Source: an uncultured Pseudomonadota bacterium (GTDB lineage: Bacteria; Myxococcota_A; UBA796; CAJQPC01). Taken from it: a stretch of 64,000 nt of DNA. Location: positions 1-64,000 of the forward strand of contig CAJXRZ010000020.1 of NCBI GenBank assembly GCA_913060515.1. Direction: 5' to 3'. Both the position numbers and the translations under genes were made by a program. This document shows, piece after piece, positions 16,151-25,386 of the stretch (position 1 is the first letter of the stretch; each line of letters begins with the position of its first letter). Below the pieces are notes generated by a model. It was given only the letters and a program-made list of their open reading frames with translations, had not been told where the DNA came from and searched no databases.

Positions 16151-16690
16151 TTAGGGTGCGCCGCTCCCCATCGGTGCGCAGTCATCACCCTGCCCGAGGA
16201 GCAGGGCGAAGGCCCCGGCGGCGTCCAGCTCATCAGCGGTGTCTGGACGGCCTTGCTCCAATGGGACACCGCGCTTCGCCGCGCAGGCCTGGCTGGCAGC
16301 CAGGGATCCATCAAAGTCGCCGCGCCAGAGGCCAGTCCAGGCGCCGTTTACGCCCACACCAACGGGCCCCTGCGCCACACCGAGCTGCGCATGACAGCCG
16401 CCGCAGCCCTGACCAATCCCAGCCACGCCATCTGCGCCCTCCAGTCTGTCCTCGGCGACGTAGAGAAAGCCAATGGCACTGTGCAGGCGGTCCAAGTGCT
16501 CCTGTGTGCCCTCGGGTGCTGGGGAGAGAGCGCTGCCATCCAGCTCCCGCGCGAGCGCCTTGGCCACCACCAAGTCCTCCGCCGCCACCGCAGCAAAGAT
16601 GGCCTGAGCCTGGACGTAGTGCGGATCTGGGCGGGCTTGTTCTTGGAAACAGCCACCACAAGCCATCGGGAAGAAGAGAGCCAAGAGCAT
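16151..16690 (-). CDS. Lipoprotein with a single CxxCH heme-binding motif
   Basis: A 179-aa protein. The signal MLLALFFPMAC gives a lipidated Cys11. A helical region is followed by GCGGCH near residue 98, the covalent heme c motif, in the setting GIGQGCGGCHAQLG. It resembles small monoheme or cytochrome-c'-like proteins, but I cannot name the family or the distal ligand. Its start is 24 bp from the start of the divergent histidine kinase at 16715, so the two share a promoter region and the heme protein may be linked functionally to the sensor. Confidence 0.7.
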   Translation of the reverse strand: MLLALFFPMACGGCFQEQARPDPHYVQAQAIFAAVAAEDLVVAKALARELDGSALSPAPEGTQEHLDRLHSAIGFLYVAEDRLEGADGVAGIGQGCGGCHAQLGVAQGPVGVGVNGAWTGLWRGDFDGSLAASQACAAKRGVPLEQGRPDTADELDAAGAFALLLGQGDDCAPMGSGAP

Positions 16691-16714
16691 TCATGCAGCA
16701 TACTCCTGTGCACG

Positions 16715-18796
16715 ATGGACAAGCTGCTGGACAGAGCCCTGGCCTCCCTCGCCCGTCGGGTCTGGCCAGACCGAAGCGAAGTGCGTCTCCGAAACGAGCT
16801 CACGCACCTGCGCTCCCGTGCGCAGCTCGCTGTGATCTTCCTCTTCACCGTCTTGGTGCCTGGCGTGGCCTTGGCCTGGATCGGCATGAGCGCCATCGGC
16901 GCTGAGTCCCAAGCGATGTGGGAGGAGGTGCGCCAGGAGGGCGACCGTGAGCTGCGAGACGTGCTCAAGGAAGTCGAGGAGCAGTTCACCGGCTTTGAGG
17001 CCCAGGTCAAGACGCGCTTGGTGGCGGGCCGCTCCCCCGTGGACAACCAGTCCTCGATCTCGCCTTTCCTGCTGACCAGCTTTCGCCTGGACTCCAGCGG
17101 CAGCTTGGCGGCGCCCTTCACCGAGGAGCCCCTCCCTCCTCTCCAAGATCAGAGCTTTTACTTCTCTCCCACCTGGCGGCAGGCCCAGGCCCTCGAAGCC
17201 AACGCGCCCACCGCCGCTGCAGCCGCCTACCTGCAGGCCTCTCGCCAAGCCGAGTCCATCCACGAGGAAGGCGAGGCCCTCTTCAACTCCGCGCGCATGA
17301 AGGCCAAGGCGGGAGACCGGGACGAGGCCATCGGCATGTATGCCGACCTCTTCGCGGACTACTCCGAGGTGCGCACACTACACGGCTTCCGCTTGGGCGA
17401 CCTGGCCAGCCTGAAGCGCGGTGAGCTGCGCATGCAGGTGGACCCCGAGATCGGTGGCGCCGACCTCAGAGAGCTGGTGGAGCGCCTGCTAAATCGGCGC
17501 TGGTCCCTGGGCAGCGGTGCTTTGGATGCCGCCATCGCAGCACGGGCTCTGGAGCTGGTCGAAGACGTGGCCGAGAAAGACTGGCTGGCCCGCTCCCGAG
17601 GACGCTTGGACAACCAAGTCGAGCAACTCTATTGGGCAAAGCAGCTGTATCCCGAACTTCGGGTCTTTCATCCAGAGGGGCGCGTGCTGCCGGTGGCCCG
17701 CGGCGAGTTCAGCTACCGCTTGGGCAACAACGCCTTGTGGGCGACGATGTGGTGGGGCGAGGACAACCCGGACTTCTACGCCTTCGCCCTGGATATCTCC
17801 GCATTGGAGCAGGAAATCCAGGCGATGACCCGAAGCGCCACCCGCACCTCGGAGACCGTCAACGTCGTCGTGCTCACAGCGGACCGCGAGGCACCGAGCG
17901 ACACTCTGGCCCGGCGCAGCCTGAACCCCTGGTTGCGCGGCTACGAGCTGGCCGTACACCCCCGCTCCGCCGCCGACCTGGAGAACTCCCAACGTCGCAA
18001 GACCGCACAGCGCGCCGCCATCTTGGTCCTGGCTCTCGTCATCATCGTGATGGGCGCCGGCCTGACCCTGCGTCTGGTGGGCCAGGAGCTGACCATCGCG
18101 CGCAGCCAAGCGGACTTTGCAGCGAACGTCTCCCATGAGCTGCGGAGCCCCATCACCCAGATCCGTTTGAAGGGGGAGTCCCTGCAGCTCGGAATGGCCG
18201 AGACCGAGGAGGAGCTCAACGACCACTACGACGCCATCGTGCGCGAGTCGGAGCGCCTCAGCCGCTTGGTCGACAACGTGCTGGACTTCGCCGCGATCGA
18301 CGGGGGCCACAAGACCTACACCTTCCGACCCGTCCCCATCGCCCAGACCATCGAGAGCACGGTGCAGGCCGCCCGCTATGGAATGGAGATGCGGGACATG
18401 CACCTGGACCTGAGCCTCTCCCCTCACCTGCCGGTGGTGGTGCACGACCCAGAGGCCATCGCGCAGGTTCTGCTCAACTTGATCTCCAACGCTGCAAAAT
18501 ATGGAAAGGAGGGCGCCTGGATTGGGGTGAACGCAGAAGTCGTTGGCGAGGAGGTCGTGATCGAGATCAGCGACCGCGGCATCGGGATTTCCCCGGACGA
18601 GCTGCCCCACCTCTTCGAGCACTTTTACAGGTCTTCTGATCCCGCCGCGCGGCGCCGGAAGGGCACTGGCATTGGATTGAGCATCGTCAAGTACATCGTC
18701 GAGGCACACGGTGGCCGTGTCGAGGTCTCGTCAACGCTCAACGTCGGCTCGACCTTTGCACTACACTTCCCGCTCACACCGCCCACATCGGCATAG
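16715..18796 (+). CDS. Sensor histidine kinase with large periplasmic domain
   Basis: A 693-aa membrane kinase from the ATG at 16715. The first transmembrane helix is about residues 38-60 (LAVIFLFTVLVPGVALAWIG) and the second (AAILVLALVIIVMGAGLTL) near 435-453. Between them lies a ~370-residue periplasmic region with TPR-like helices. HisKA has phospho-acceptor H474 in NVSHELRSP. The ATPase domain shows NLISNAAKYG, DRGIGISPDEL and GTGIGLSIVKYIVEAHGG. The cognate response regulator starts 14 bases downstream. The signal sensed is unknown. Confidence 0.92.
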   Translation: MDKLLDRALASLARRVWPDRSEVRLRNELTHLRSRAQLAVIFLFTVLVPGVALAWIGMSAIGAESQAMWEEVRQEGDRELRDVLKEVEEQFTGFEAQVKTRLVAGRSPVDNQSSISPFLLTSFRLDSSGSLAAPFTEEPLPPLQDQSFYFSPTWRQAQALEANAPTAAAAAYLQASRQAESIHEEGEALFNSARMKAKAGDRDEAIGMYADLFADYSEVRTLHGFRLGDLASLKRGELRMQVDPEIGGADLRELVERLLNRRWSLGSGALDAAIAARALELVEDVAEKDWLARSRGRLDNQVEQLYWAKQLYPELRVFHPEGRVLPVARGEFSYRLGNNALWATMWWGEDNPDFYAFALDISALEQEIQAMTRSATRTSETVNVVVLTADREAPSDTLARRSLNPWLRGYELAVHPRSAADLENSQRRKTAQRAAILVLALVIIVMGAGLTLRLVGQELTIARSQADFAANVSHELRSPITQIRLKGESLQLGMAETEEELNDHYDAIVRESERLSRLVDNVLDFAAIDGGHKTYTFRPVPIAQTIESTVQAARYGMEMRDMHLDLSLSPHLPVVVHDPEAIAQVLLNLISNAAKYGKEGAWIGVNAEVVGEEVVIEISDRGIGISPDELPHLFEHFYRSSDPAARRRKGTGIGLSIVKYIVEAHGGRVEVSSTLNVGSTFALHFPLTPPTSA

Positions 18797-18810
18797 CCCC
18801 CGAGGACTTC

Positions 18811-19512
18811 ATGGCGCGCATTCTGTTTGTCGAGGATGAAGTAGAGGTCCTGGAGACCGTCAAGAAGTTCTTCTCCCGCCAAGGCTTTGACGTCTACGGG
18901 GCGAGAACTTCCGCAGACGCCCTGGAGATCGCCGAGCGCTTTCCACCCGACGTGGCGGTGCTCGACGTGATGCTGCAGGAAGGCCCCGAGGGCCCCGATG
19001 GCATGGACGGCTTCGACATCTGCAAAGCCCTGCGCGCCAACAAGTTCCGCGGCCCGGTGATCTTCGTGACCGCACGCACCTCCGAGCAGGACAAGCTGCT
19101 GGGCTTTGAGCTGGGTGCGGACGACTACGTGACCAAGCCCTTCTCCTTGAAGGAGCTGCACGCTCGCGTCCAGGCTGCCCTGCGCCGCGCCGGCGGCGCC
19201 CGCTCGGTCTACAAGTTCGGCCCGGTCGAGGTCGACTTGGACAACTACGTGATCCGCCACAGCGGCTTCGAAGAGCGTCTGAGCAACCGCGAGCAGGAGC
19301 TGCTGCGCTTCCTGATCGAGCACAGCGGACAGGTCCTGCCCCGTGAGCTGCTGCTCACGAGCATCTGGCAGTACAACCCCAACGTCACCACCCGCACCGT
19401 GGACACCCACATCCTCAACGTGCGCAAGAAGCTGGGCGACGATGCGCAGAACCCGCGCTTCATCGAGACCATGCACGGCGTCGGCTACCGCTTCATCGCT
19501 GAAGAGGGCTGA
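18811..19512 (+). CDS. OmpR-family response regulator
   Basis: A 233-aa DNA-binding regulator paired with the kinase just upstream. The receiver domain has acidic residues near ED9-10, phospho-acceptor D52 (VAVLDVML), T87 and K109 (VTKPF). A slightly long, Gly/Pro-rich loop (QEGPEGPDGMDG) follows the acceptor site. The C-terminal winged helix carries LSNREQELLRFLIEH and RTVDTHILNVRKKLG, typical of OmpR/PhoB. Its stop overlaps the next start (TGATG). Confidence 0.95.
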   Translation: MARILFVEDEVEVLETVKKFFSRQGFDVYGARTSADALEIAERFPPDVAVLDVMLQEGPEGPDGMDGFDICKALRANKFRGPVIFVTARTSEQDKLLGFELGADDYVTKPFSLKELHARVQAALRRAGGARSVYKFGPVEVDLDNYVIRHSGFEERLSNREQELLRFLIEHSGQVLPRELLLTSIWQYNPNVTTRTVDTHILNVRKKLGDDAQNPRFIETMHGVGYRFIAEEG

Positions 19513-20324
19513 TGCTCTGCTGGGTCCTGGCCGCCTCCCTTATGGGGCAGGACGTTCGCGCCTGGCAGGGCCTGCACGAAGGCCTGCTCATGGAAGCGGC
19601 CGACGGGGATCTGGCCGAGGCCACCGCCTGGTACGAAGGCTGGATCGCCGGTCTCCCCGCTGACGATCCAAGCCAAGCAGAGCTGCACTACTGGCTGGGC
19701 CGCGCTCAGTACGCACAGGGCGACTACGAGGCTGCCCGAAAGGCACTGCTCATCGCCATGGGGGACCCAAGCGTTCGCCTTCAGGCCCAAGTACTTCTGG
19801 GTCAGATGGACGCCCAAGAGCTGCAGGTGCGAAAGCTGCCCATCGCCTACGACTTCAACACCGGCACCGGGCACTTCCTGCACAGCTGGCTCTACCCAGA
19901 CAAGGGCAGCATTCGCAGCGAGCTCCCGCCCCAGAGTGAGAACCCTGCCCTGGCCTGGCGCACCCAAGTCCTCGAGCGCGAAGACGACGCCATCGAGATC
20001 TGGTTCGACCCCGACCTCGAGGGCCCCGAGTACATCGAGTTCCGGGTACACGCCAAGAACTTCCGCGGCTTCTTGGTGCTGGCCGCAGACGATGACAAGG
20101 GCCGCCGCTACATCTACCCGGAGCCCATTGTGGCCCCAACGGACGAGTGGGTGCTCATCACCGCCGACCTGTCCTCCTTTGTGCTCCAAGACACCGGTGG
20201 ATTGGCTGAAGGGCACATGACCCCAGGGACCGTGGTCAGCCTCTCGCTCTGGGATCGCACGGCTTTTGGAGCCACCTCCCGCGGTGAGAACGTCATCTAC
20301 TTGGATGACATGGAGCTGCGGTGA
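19512..20324 (+). CDS. Secreted TPR protein with beta-rich C-terminal domain
   Basis: A 270-aa protein whose ATG overlaps the regulator stop by 1 nt. It has a short hydrophobic leader, then TPR-like helices ([23 protein letters not shown], residues ~55-80). Residues ~115-270 look like a carbohydrate-binding jelly roll ([46 protein letters not shown]). Translational coupling to the two-component genes suggests it belongs to the same regulatory unit. Function unknown. Confidence 0.7.
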   Translation: MLCWVLAASLMGQDVRAWQGLHEGLLMEAADGDLAEATAWYEGWIAGLPADDPSQAELHYWLGRAQYAQGDYEAARKALLIAMGDPSVRLQAQVLLGQMDAQELQVRKLPIAYDFNTGTGHFLHSWLYPDKGSIRSELPPQSENPALAWRTQVLEREDDAIEIWFDPDLEGPEYIEFRVHAKNFRGFLVLAADDDKGRRYIYPEPIVAPTDEWVLITADLSSFVLQDTGGLAEGHMTPGTVVSLSLWDRTAFGATSRGENVIYLDDMELR

Positions 20325-21484
20325 GCGGCCCTCTCCAGCAGTCGGTCGTGGTGCAGAAGTATGGCGGCTCCTCGGTCGCCGACTTGGACAAGATCAAGGC
20401 CGTCGCTGCCCGCATCGTGGCGACGCGCGACGCCGGCCATCAAGTGGTCGCGGTGGTCTCCGCGATGGGCAACACCACCAACGAGCTGTTGGGTCTGGCC
20501 CGCCAACTCAGCCCAGCCCCCGGCCGACGTGAGCTGGACATGCTCATCTCGGTGGGCGAGCGCATCTCCATGGCGCTGCTCTCCATGGCGGTCAACGACC
20601 TTGGCGCTCCAGCGGTGTCCTTTACCGGCAGCCAGTCCGGCATCATCACCGATGAGTCCCACAGCGCCGCCCAGATCGTCGCCGTTCGGCCCCAGCGCAT
20701 CCAGGCTGCACTCCAAGCCGGCAACGTGGTGATTGTCGCTGGCTTCCAAGGCGTCTCTCGGGACAAAGAGGTCACCACCTTGGGCCGCGGCGGGACCGAC
20801 CTGAGCGCTGTCGCCTTGGCGGCCGCCTTGAAGGCGGAGTGGTGCGAGATCTGCTCAGATGTGGACGGCATCTACACCGCTGATCCCCGACAGGTCTCTG
20901 CAGCCAAACGCATGGACACCCTCTCCGTGGACGAGGTCCTGGCCATGGCCCGCCAAGGGGCCAAAGTGCTCCAGGCCGACGCTGTGGCGCTGGCCAAGCG
21001 ACTGGGCATTGAGCTGCTCGCGACGCGGACCAGCGGAGGGGACGGAGGGACACGCATTCAAGTGCCCCCACTCCCCCCTCGGGTCTCAGGCATCACCATC
21101 GATGAGCAGCTCGAGGTCTTCGCATCCCAGGACACCACAGCCTTGTTTCAAGAGCTGGTGCAGGCCGGCGCGCCGATACGCAGCGTGAGCCCGGGTTTGA
21201 TCACCGTAGACCTGCGCAACTGGCACGACCGCGCGGCATTCGTGCCCACCTCGGGCCACAGTCAAGGCCCCACCTGCCAGGTCAGCGCTGCGATGTGCCA
21301 CGTGCAAGTCGACGGCGTACTGACCTTGGAGGCCCTCAACGCCCTGCGAATCGCAGGCATTCGGCTCCTCTCTTGGCAGGCCAGCGGGGAGTCTATGGTC
21401 TTCCGAGTGCCAGCGGATCAGGCACAAGCCGCCGCAGAGGCCCTGCACACGGCACTGATCGGGGATTCCTTGCAGGGCGGGTAA
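20321..21484 (+). CDS. lysC: Aspartate kinase
   Basis: A 387-aa monofunctional aspartokinase, first step to lysine, threonine and methionine. Motifs: [12 protein letters not shown] at the N-terminus, the [12 protein letters not shown] segment, and [36 protein letters not shown]. The C-terminal ~120 residues are the ACT regulatory region. The start is a GTG overlapping the upstream stop (GTGA). Placement behind a TPR and two-component genes rather than with other lysine genes is unusual. Confidence 0.93.
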   Translation: MSGPLQQSVVVQKYGGSSVADLDKIKAVAARIVATRDAGHQVVAVVSAMGNTTNELLGLARQLSPAPGRRELDMLISVGERISMALLSMAVNDLGAPAVSFTGSQSGIITDESHSAAQIVAVRPQRIQAALQAGNVVIVAGFQGVSRDKEVTTLGRGGTDLSAVALAAALKAEWCEICSDVDGIYTADPRQVSAAKRMDTLSVDEVLAMARQGAKVLQADAVALAKRLGIELLATRTSGGDGGTRIQVPPLPPRVSGITIDEQLEVFASQDTTALFQELVQAGAPIRSVSPGLITVDLRNWHDRAAFVPTSGHSQGPTCQVSAAMCHVQVDGVLTLEALNALRIAGIRLLSWQASGESMVFRVPADQAQAAAEALHTALIGDSLQGG

Positions 21485-21542
21485 GGGGGACGTAATATGC
21501 CGCGTTCTTTGGGCGTCACTTTCACGGCCAGCGGAGTCTCCC

Positions 21543-22292
21543 TTGCTCAAGCAGTTCCTCAGCCCACCGAATTGGTTCACGGCAGCCAGCATCTTCTGCG
21601 GCTTCTACGCCGTGCTGCTGGCAGGTGGAGCGGACGCCGGAGCGACGCAGTTCTACCAAGCGGGCCTGCTGATCGGCTTCGCCGGCGTCTTTGACGTTCT
21701 GGACGGCCGCGTCGCACGCATGACCAACTCCTCCTCGGAGTTTGGGGTGCAGCTGGACTCTCTGGCCGACGCGCTCAGCTTTGGCTTGGCACCGGCCGTA
21801 CTGGTCTACCGCTGGGGGCTGGACAGCCTGGGCATCGTGGGCCTGGCAGCCAGCTTCTTCTTTATGATCTGCGGCATCTTCCGCCTGGCCCGCTTCAACA
21901 CGGGCGCTGCAGACAACGAGGAGTGGGACCGCTCCCGCGGACTGACGATCACCATGGGTGGCGGCAGCCTGGCCGCTCTGGTCATGTTCCACGCCGCCAC
22001 CGGCAAGAGCTTCGTCGCCAACCCTTGGGGCCCCTTCGCCATCGTCTTGATGGTGGCCTTCCTCATGGTCAGCGCGGTCCCCTACCGCACGGCCAAGTCC
22101 CTGAAGATGAACACCGCGACCAAGGTCTTCTTTGCCTTGCTCTTCGGCGGCCTCATCCTCGTGGGCATCTTCTTCGACATCAGCTTCATCGTGCTGCCCG
22201 TGATGGCCTCGTATGTGCTGAGCGGCCCCATCGAGGGGGCCATCATCGCAGGCCGGTCGGCGCGCGCGAGAGCCAGGGCCAAGCGCCAATAG
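21543..22292 (+). CDS. pssA: Phosphatidylserine synthase (CDP-alcohol phosphotransferase)
   Basis: A 249-aa integral membrane enzyme making phosphatidylserine from CDP-diacylglycerol and serine. The CDP-alcohol phosphotransferase signature is complete: DG-x2-AR-x8-G-x3-D-x3-D in DGRVARMTNSSSEFG followed by VQLDSLAD. NWFTAAS at the N-terminus and six or more hydrophobic helices fit the PssA subgroup. The start is a TTG at 21543 with GGAG seven to eight bases upstream; no ATG or GTG fits. The basic tail RSARARARAKRQ is cytoplasmic. Confidence 0.92.
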   Translation: MLKQFLSPPNWFTAASIFCGFYAVLLAGGADAGATQFYQAGLLIGFAGVFDVLDGRVARMTNSSSEFGVQLDSLADALSFGLAPAVLVYRWGLDSLGIVGLAASFFFMICGIFRLARFNTGAADNEEWDRSRGLTITMGGGSLAALVMFHAATGKSFVANPWGPFAIVLMVAFLMVSAVPYRTAKSLKMNTATKVFFALLFGGLILVGIFFDISFIVLPVMASYVLSGPIEGAIIAGRSARARARAKRQ

Positions 22293-22323
22293 CGCTCCCC
22301 CCTCTCCCTATGCTCTTCCGACC

Positions 22324-24924
22324 CTAGTCCTCTGGGTACAGCTCCGCTTCCAGCTCCGCGCTGAACTCGAAGCGCAGGGCTTGGGCCTCGTCGTTGTCGG
22401 GGGCCAGTGCCAAGGCGCGGTTCACGCACACCAGGGCGCGGATCCACTCTTCCCGGCGGCCGTAGGCGCGGGCCAGGGAGAGGTTGTCCTGGAGCCCGTC
22501 GATCTCGACGGCCTTGGACTTGGGGAGCAGCAGCAGGAAGTTGTCCTCGCTGGTCTCCGAGTGCAGGTGCCGCGGAGCCGAGTACTCGATGCGCATGTTG
22601 TCGTCGGTGTTCAGCACCACCCCATCGCTCAGCTCCAGAATCTCATCTCGGCCGAACTGGTAGAAGGTGAGCAGGTCGTGGGCCTCGACCACGCCGATCT
22701 GCCGAAGCTCTGCGGAGACCTTGGGGTGGTTGTCCAAGAGCGCTTGGGCGTTTGCAACGTTCAGGTCCAGGGGCGAATCGGAGCCGACCAGGACCAAGTC
22801 CGCGTCCTCGATGGTCGCAAAGAGGGCCACGTGGGCGTAAACATCGGCGAAGGTGGCCAGCAGAGACTGCAGGTCCTCGGGGGCCATGCCATAGAGCTGC
22901 ACCCACTGAGACCAGATGCCGCCGGGGCGGAGCCGGCTCTTGCCCATCGTGAAGAACTCACGGGTGAAGAGGTTGCTCACCCCGGAGATCCAAGGGTTGC
23001 TGGGCTCGGAGACCACCACGTCGTAGCGCTCTGGACCGGCGAGCAGCAGGTGGTTGCGCCCATCGTTGGCGTGCAGGGTGACGCGGGGATCTGAGAGGGG
23101 CCGGTTGTTGTAGTCGTCGAAGTAGTGACTGGCCTCGACGATGGCCGGCTCCAACTCAACGACCTGGATCTCTTCGAGCTCATCGTAGAGGGTGACGCTC
23201 CCCAGGGTGATGCCGCTGGCCAATCCGATGACCACGACCTCCCGCGGGTCCTTGGCGAAGAGGAAGGGCAAGTGGGTGACCAGCACCTGGGTGGGCATGT
23301 CGATGGTGGTCGAGGCGTCCACCTTGCCGTTGTTGGCCAGCCAGATGTTGCCGCTCAGACGCGACTGGGCGACGGTAACCACAGTGCTCAAGCCCTCGTC
23401 ATAGAAGAGCAGGTCGTAGTCCTCGACTGCGAAGGCAATCAGCCCTTCTTTTGTGGGGTCGGTGATGTCCGAGGCGTACTTGTAGACGCCTGCGGTCATC
23501 AGCAGCGGCTCCCAAGGCGGCGGGAAGCGCGCGGCGAGCAGCAGGGCGCTCACAGCCAAGAAGACCACAGCACCTTGAGGGCCGCGGCGAACATTCCCTT
23601 CGGCGGCCATGCCTCCGGTGAAGGCCACCAGCACCGCGGCGAGGTTGGCCGCTCCCGCGACGAGCAGGGTTCCAACCACGTCCAGCTGAGGCAGCAGCAC
23701 GAAGCCACCCAGAAAGGCCCCGAAGATGGAGCCCAAGGTGTTGGCGCCGTAGACCTGGCCAACGGGCTTCCCAAAGCCCTTCTTGCCCACCACGGAGCGC
23801 ACCAGAAAGGGGAAGCTGGCCCCCATCAGCACCGCCGGTGGGGTCATGACCAGAGCGGCCAGGACCACCTTGAGGGGCCAGAGCGCAGGGCTGTCTCCGC
23901 CTGTGGAGGCATACATCTGCAGGAAGAGCACGGGGAGGTCGTCGTAGAGGTACATCATCGAGTACGTGAGCACCGCGATGCCGGCCTGGAGCGCCGCGAG
24001 CACCTTGAGAGGGCCGCCTTTGCCCAGCGAGGTCAGGCTGCCGTCCGCGAGCTTTCCGCCCACCCAGCCACCAAAGGCGATGCCCGAGAGGAAGGCCAAC
24101 AACATGGTGGAGAAGGCATAGGTGGAGCCACCGAGCACCAGGCCGATGAGCCGGAACCAGGCCACCTCGCAGATCAGCGCGGAGAAGCCGGTCAGGGCCG
24201 CGCAGATCATCACCGGCGTCCAGCTCTTGGTTCCGTCCACGGACACGTCGTCCTCGACCTCGGGGACCTGTCCGCCCTCTCCTTGCCAGCGAGAGAGCCA
24301 GATGGCGGCAGCACCCAGGACCAGGTTGGCCACAGCGGCGATGGCCGTCGTCAGCATCAGACCTGCGGTGGGCAAGAGCCAGAATCCCGCGATGAGGATG
24401 CCGATGACGGCGCCAGCGGTGTTCACCCCGTAGAGCAAGCCGATGCGGTCACCCGCGCTGCCCAGACGGGTGGTCACAAAGCGGCCCAGGAGCGGCAGCG
24501 TGGCGCCCATGCAGGTGGTCGGGACCAGCAGGAGCAGGCTGACGACCAAGAACTGGAAGATGCCAAAGGCCACCGGAGAGTCCGTGGTCGCGCCAGCACT
24601 CAGGTAGATGGGCGTGGCCAACTTGAGCAGCACCGGGAAGACCATGGCGTAGACGCCGATGATGATTTCCAGAACGCCGTAGGTCAGCAGAGGCTTTTCG
24701 AGACGGTCGGCATAGCGGGCCATCAAGAAGCCGCCAGCGGCCAGGCCGGCCATAAACGCGGCGAGCACCGTCGCGATGGCGAACTGACTGGTTCCGAACA
24801 CCAGCTGGAGCTGACGGGCCCAGATGGACTGGTAAATCAGCGCGGTCAGACCGGAGACAAAGAAGAGGGGTACCAACAAGCGCACCGCGCGCTCGCGCCG
24901 CAGCGCGTTGACCATCTCATCCAA
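22324..24924 (-). CDS. MFS-like membrane protein fused to spermidine synthase-like domain
   Basis: An 866-aa fusion. Residues ~15-480 are about 12-14 hydrophobic helices (GLTALIYQSIWARQL at the start). Residues ~550-760 are a spermidine-synthase/methyltransferase fold: VVVIGLASGITLGSV, IQVVELEPAIVEAS, VTLHANDGRNHLL and DVVVSEPSNPWISGVSNLFTREFF. A short C-terminal TPR-like helix pair (LARAYGRREEWIRALVCVNRALALAP) ends it. Such fusions are common in Myxococcota and Planctomycetota. Whether it makes polyamines or transfers aminopropyl groups at the membrane is unknown. Confidence 0.87.
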   Translation of the reverse strand: MDEMVNALRRERAVRLLVPLFFVSGLTALIYQSIWARQLQLVFGTSQFAIATVLAAFMAGLAAGGFLMARYADRLEKPLLTYGVLEIIIGVYAMVFPVLLKLATPIYLSAGATTDSPVAFGIFQFLVVSLLLLVPTTCMGATLPLLGRFVTTRLGSAGDRIGLLYGVNTAGAVIGILIAGFWLLPTAGLMLTTAIAAVANLVLGAAAIWLSRWQGEGGQVPEVEDDVSVDGTKSWTPVMICAALTGFSALICEVAWFRLIGLVLGGSTYAFSTMLLAFLSGIAFGGWVGGKLADGSLTSLGKGGPLKVLAALQAGIAVLTYSMMYLYDDLPVLFLQMYASTGGDSPALWPLKVVLAALVMTPPAVLMGASFPFLVRSVVGKKGFGKPVGQVYGANTLGSIFGAFLGGFVLLPQLDVVGTLLVAGAANLAAVLVAFTGGMAAEGNVRRGPQGAVVFLAVSALLLAARFPPPWEPLLMTAGVYKYASDITDPTKEGLIAFAVEDYDLLFYDEGLSTVVTVAQSRLSGNIWLANNGKVDASTTIDMPTQVLVTHLPFLFAKDPREVVVIGLASGITLGSVTLYDELEEIQVVELEPAIVEASHYFDDYNNRPLSDPRVTLHANDGRNHLLLAGPERYDVVVSEPSNPWISGVSNLFTREFFTMGKSRLRPGGIWSQWVQLYGMAPEDLQSLLATFADVYAHVALFATIEDADLVLVGSDSPLDLNVANAQALLDNHPKVSAELRQIGVVEAHDLLTFYQFGRDEILELSDGVVLNTDDNMRIEYSAPRHLHSETSEDNFLLLLPKSKAVEIDGLQDNLSLARAYGRREEWIRALVCVNRALALAPDNDEAQALRFEFSAELEAELYPED

Positions 24925-24935
24925 AGCTCACTCCC

Positions 24936-25124
24936 TCAGGGTGCCCGCGAGGGCTCAACGTAGGCCTCTGAGGCCCCTTGGCTCATGGTCACAAAACCCG
25001 CGCGAATGCTGGGCACCAGGGCGTAGCCTGCGGCCACGATACCCACCACGAAGACCGAGATAAGCAGCATCAACTCGACGCTGCTTTGCCCTGTTCTAAC
25101 TGGATTTCTGAGCAGTCGACCCAT
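24936..25124 (-). CDS. Tiny pilin-like protein with prepilin motif
   Basis: A 62-aa protein beginning MGRLLRNPVRTGQSSVEL. A basic leader ends in Gly12, followed by QSSVE, placing Glu at +5 after the glycine, then one hydrophobic helix (LMLLISVFVVGIVAAGYALV) and a ~25-residue tail. That is the class III signal of type IV and Flp pilins or TadE-like pseudopilins, cut by prepilin peptidase. Its start overlaps the stop of the upstream paralogue by ATGA. Confidence 0.7.
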   Translation of the reverse strand: MGRLLRNPVRTGQSSVELMLLISVFVVGIVAAGYALVPSIRAGFVTMSQGASEAYVEPSRAP

Positions 25125-25351
25125 CAGTGACCGTCCACTACGCCGTCTTCGGACATGGCAGAAATGCGGTCCTGCATGGACTGCAGACCGTCCCCAAGCC
25201 TCGGCCAGAGGGCATCTCCAGCCACCCACACAATCGCGATGACGAGCACGCTGGTGAGCAGCAGTGTCTCCACGGTGGACTGGCCTTGTCGGCGATGGCG
25301 CCTGTAGATGCGCACCTGCAAGCTCCCTTGGGCGTGTGGACAGGATATCAT
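25124..25351 (-). CDS. Pilin-like protein with prepilin motif, paralogue of next gene
   Basis: A 75-aa protein. A basic leader (RIYRRHRRQG) is followed by QSTVE, with Glu at +5 from Gly, and one transmembrane helix (TLLLTSVLVIAIVWVAG). The tail is acidic (EDGVVDGH). It shares the GQS[ST]VE-helix architecture with the downstream gene, so the pair probably arose by duplication. A strong purine-rich ribosome site (GGAGGGAGAGCA) precedes the ATG. No Tad or type II assembly genes are in this window. Confidence 0.7.
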   Translation of the reverse strand: MISCPHAQGSLQVRIYRRHRRQGQSTVETLLLTSVLVIAIVWVAGDALWPRLGDGLQSMQDRISAMSEDGVVDGH

Positions 25352-25386
25352 TGCTCTCCCTCCCCCTCCCCCCTCCTGAGCCGTCC

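Noticed and set aside
16142-16714. N-terminal 191-residue extension of the histidine kinase
   Set aside because: It is the antisense of the heme lipoprotein gene and lacks domain features; the ATG at 16715 gives a normal kinase N-terminus with a membrane helix.
23125-24963. 612-aa plus-strand open frame
   Set aside because: Exact antisense of the MFS/spermidine-synthase gene, rich in Gln, His and Gly as expected for shadow frames in GC-rich DNA.
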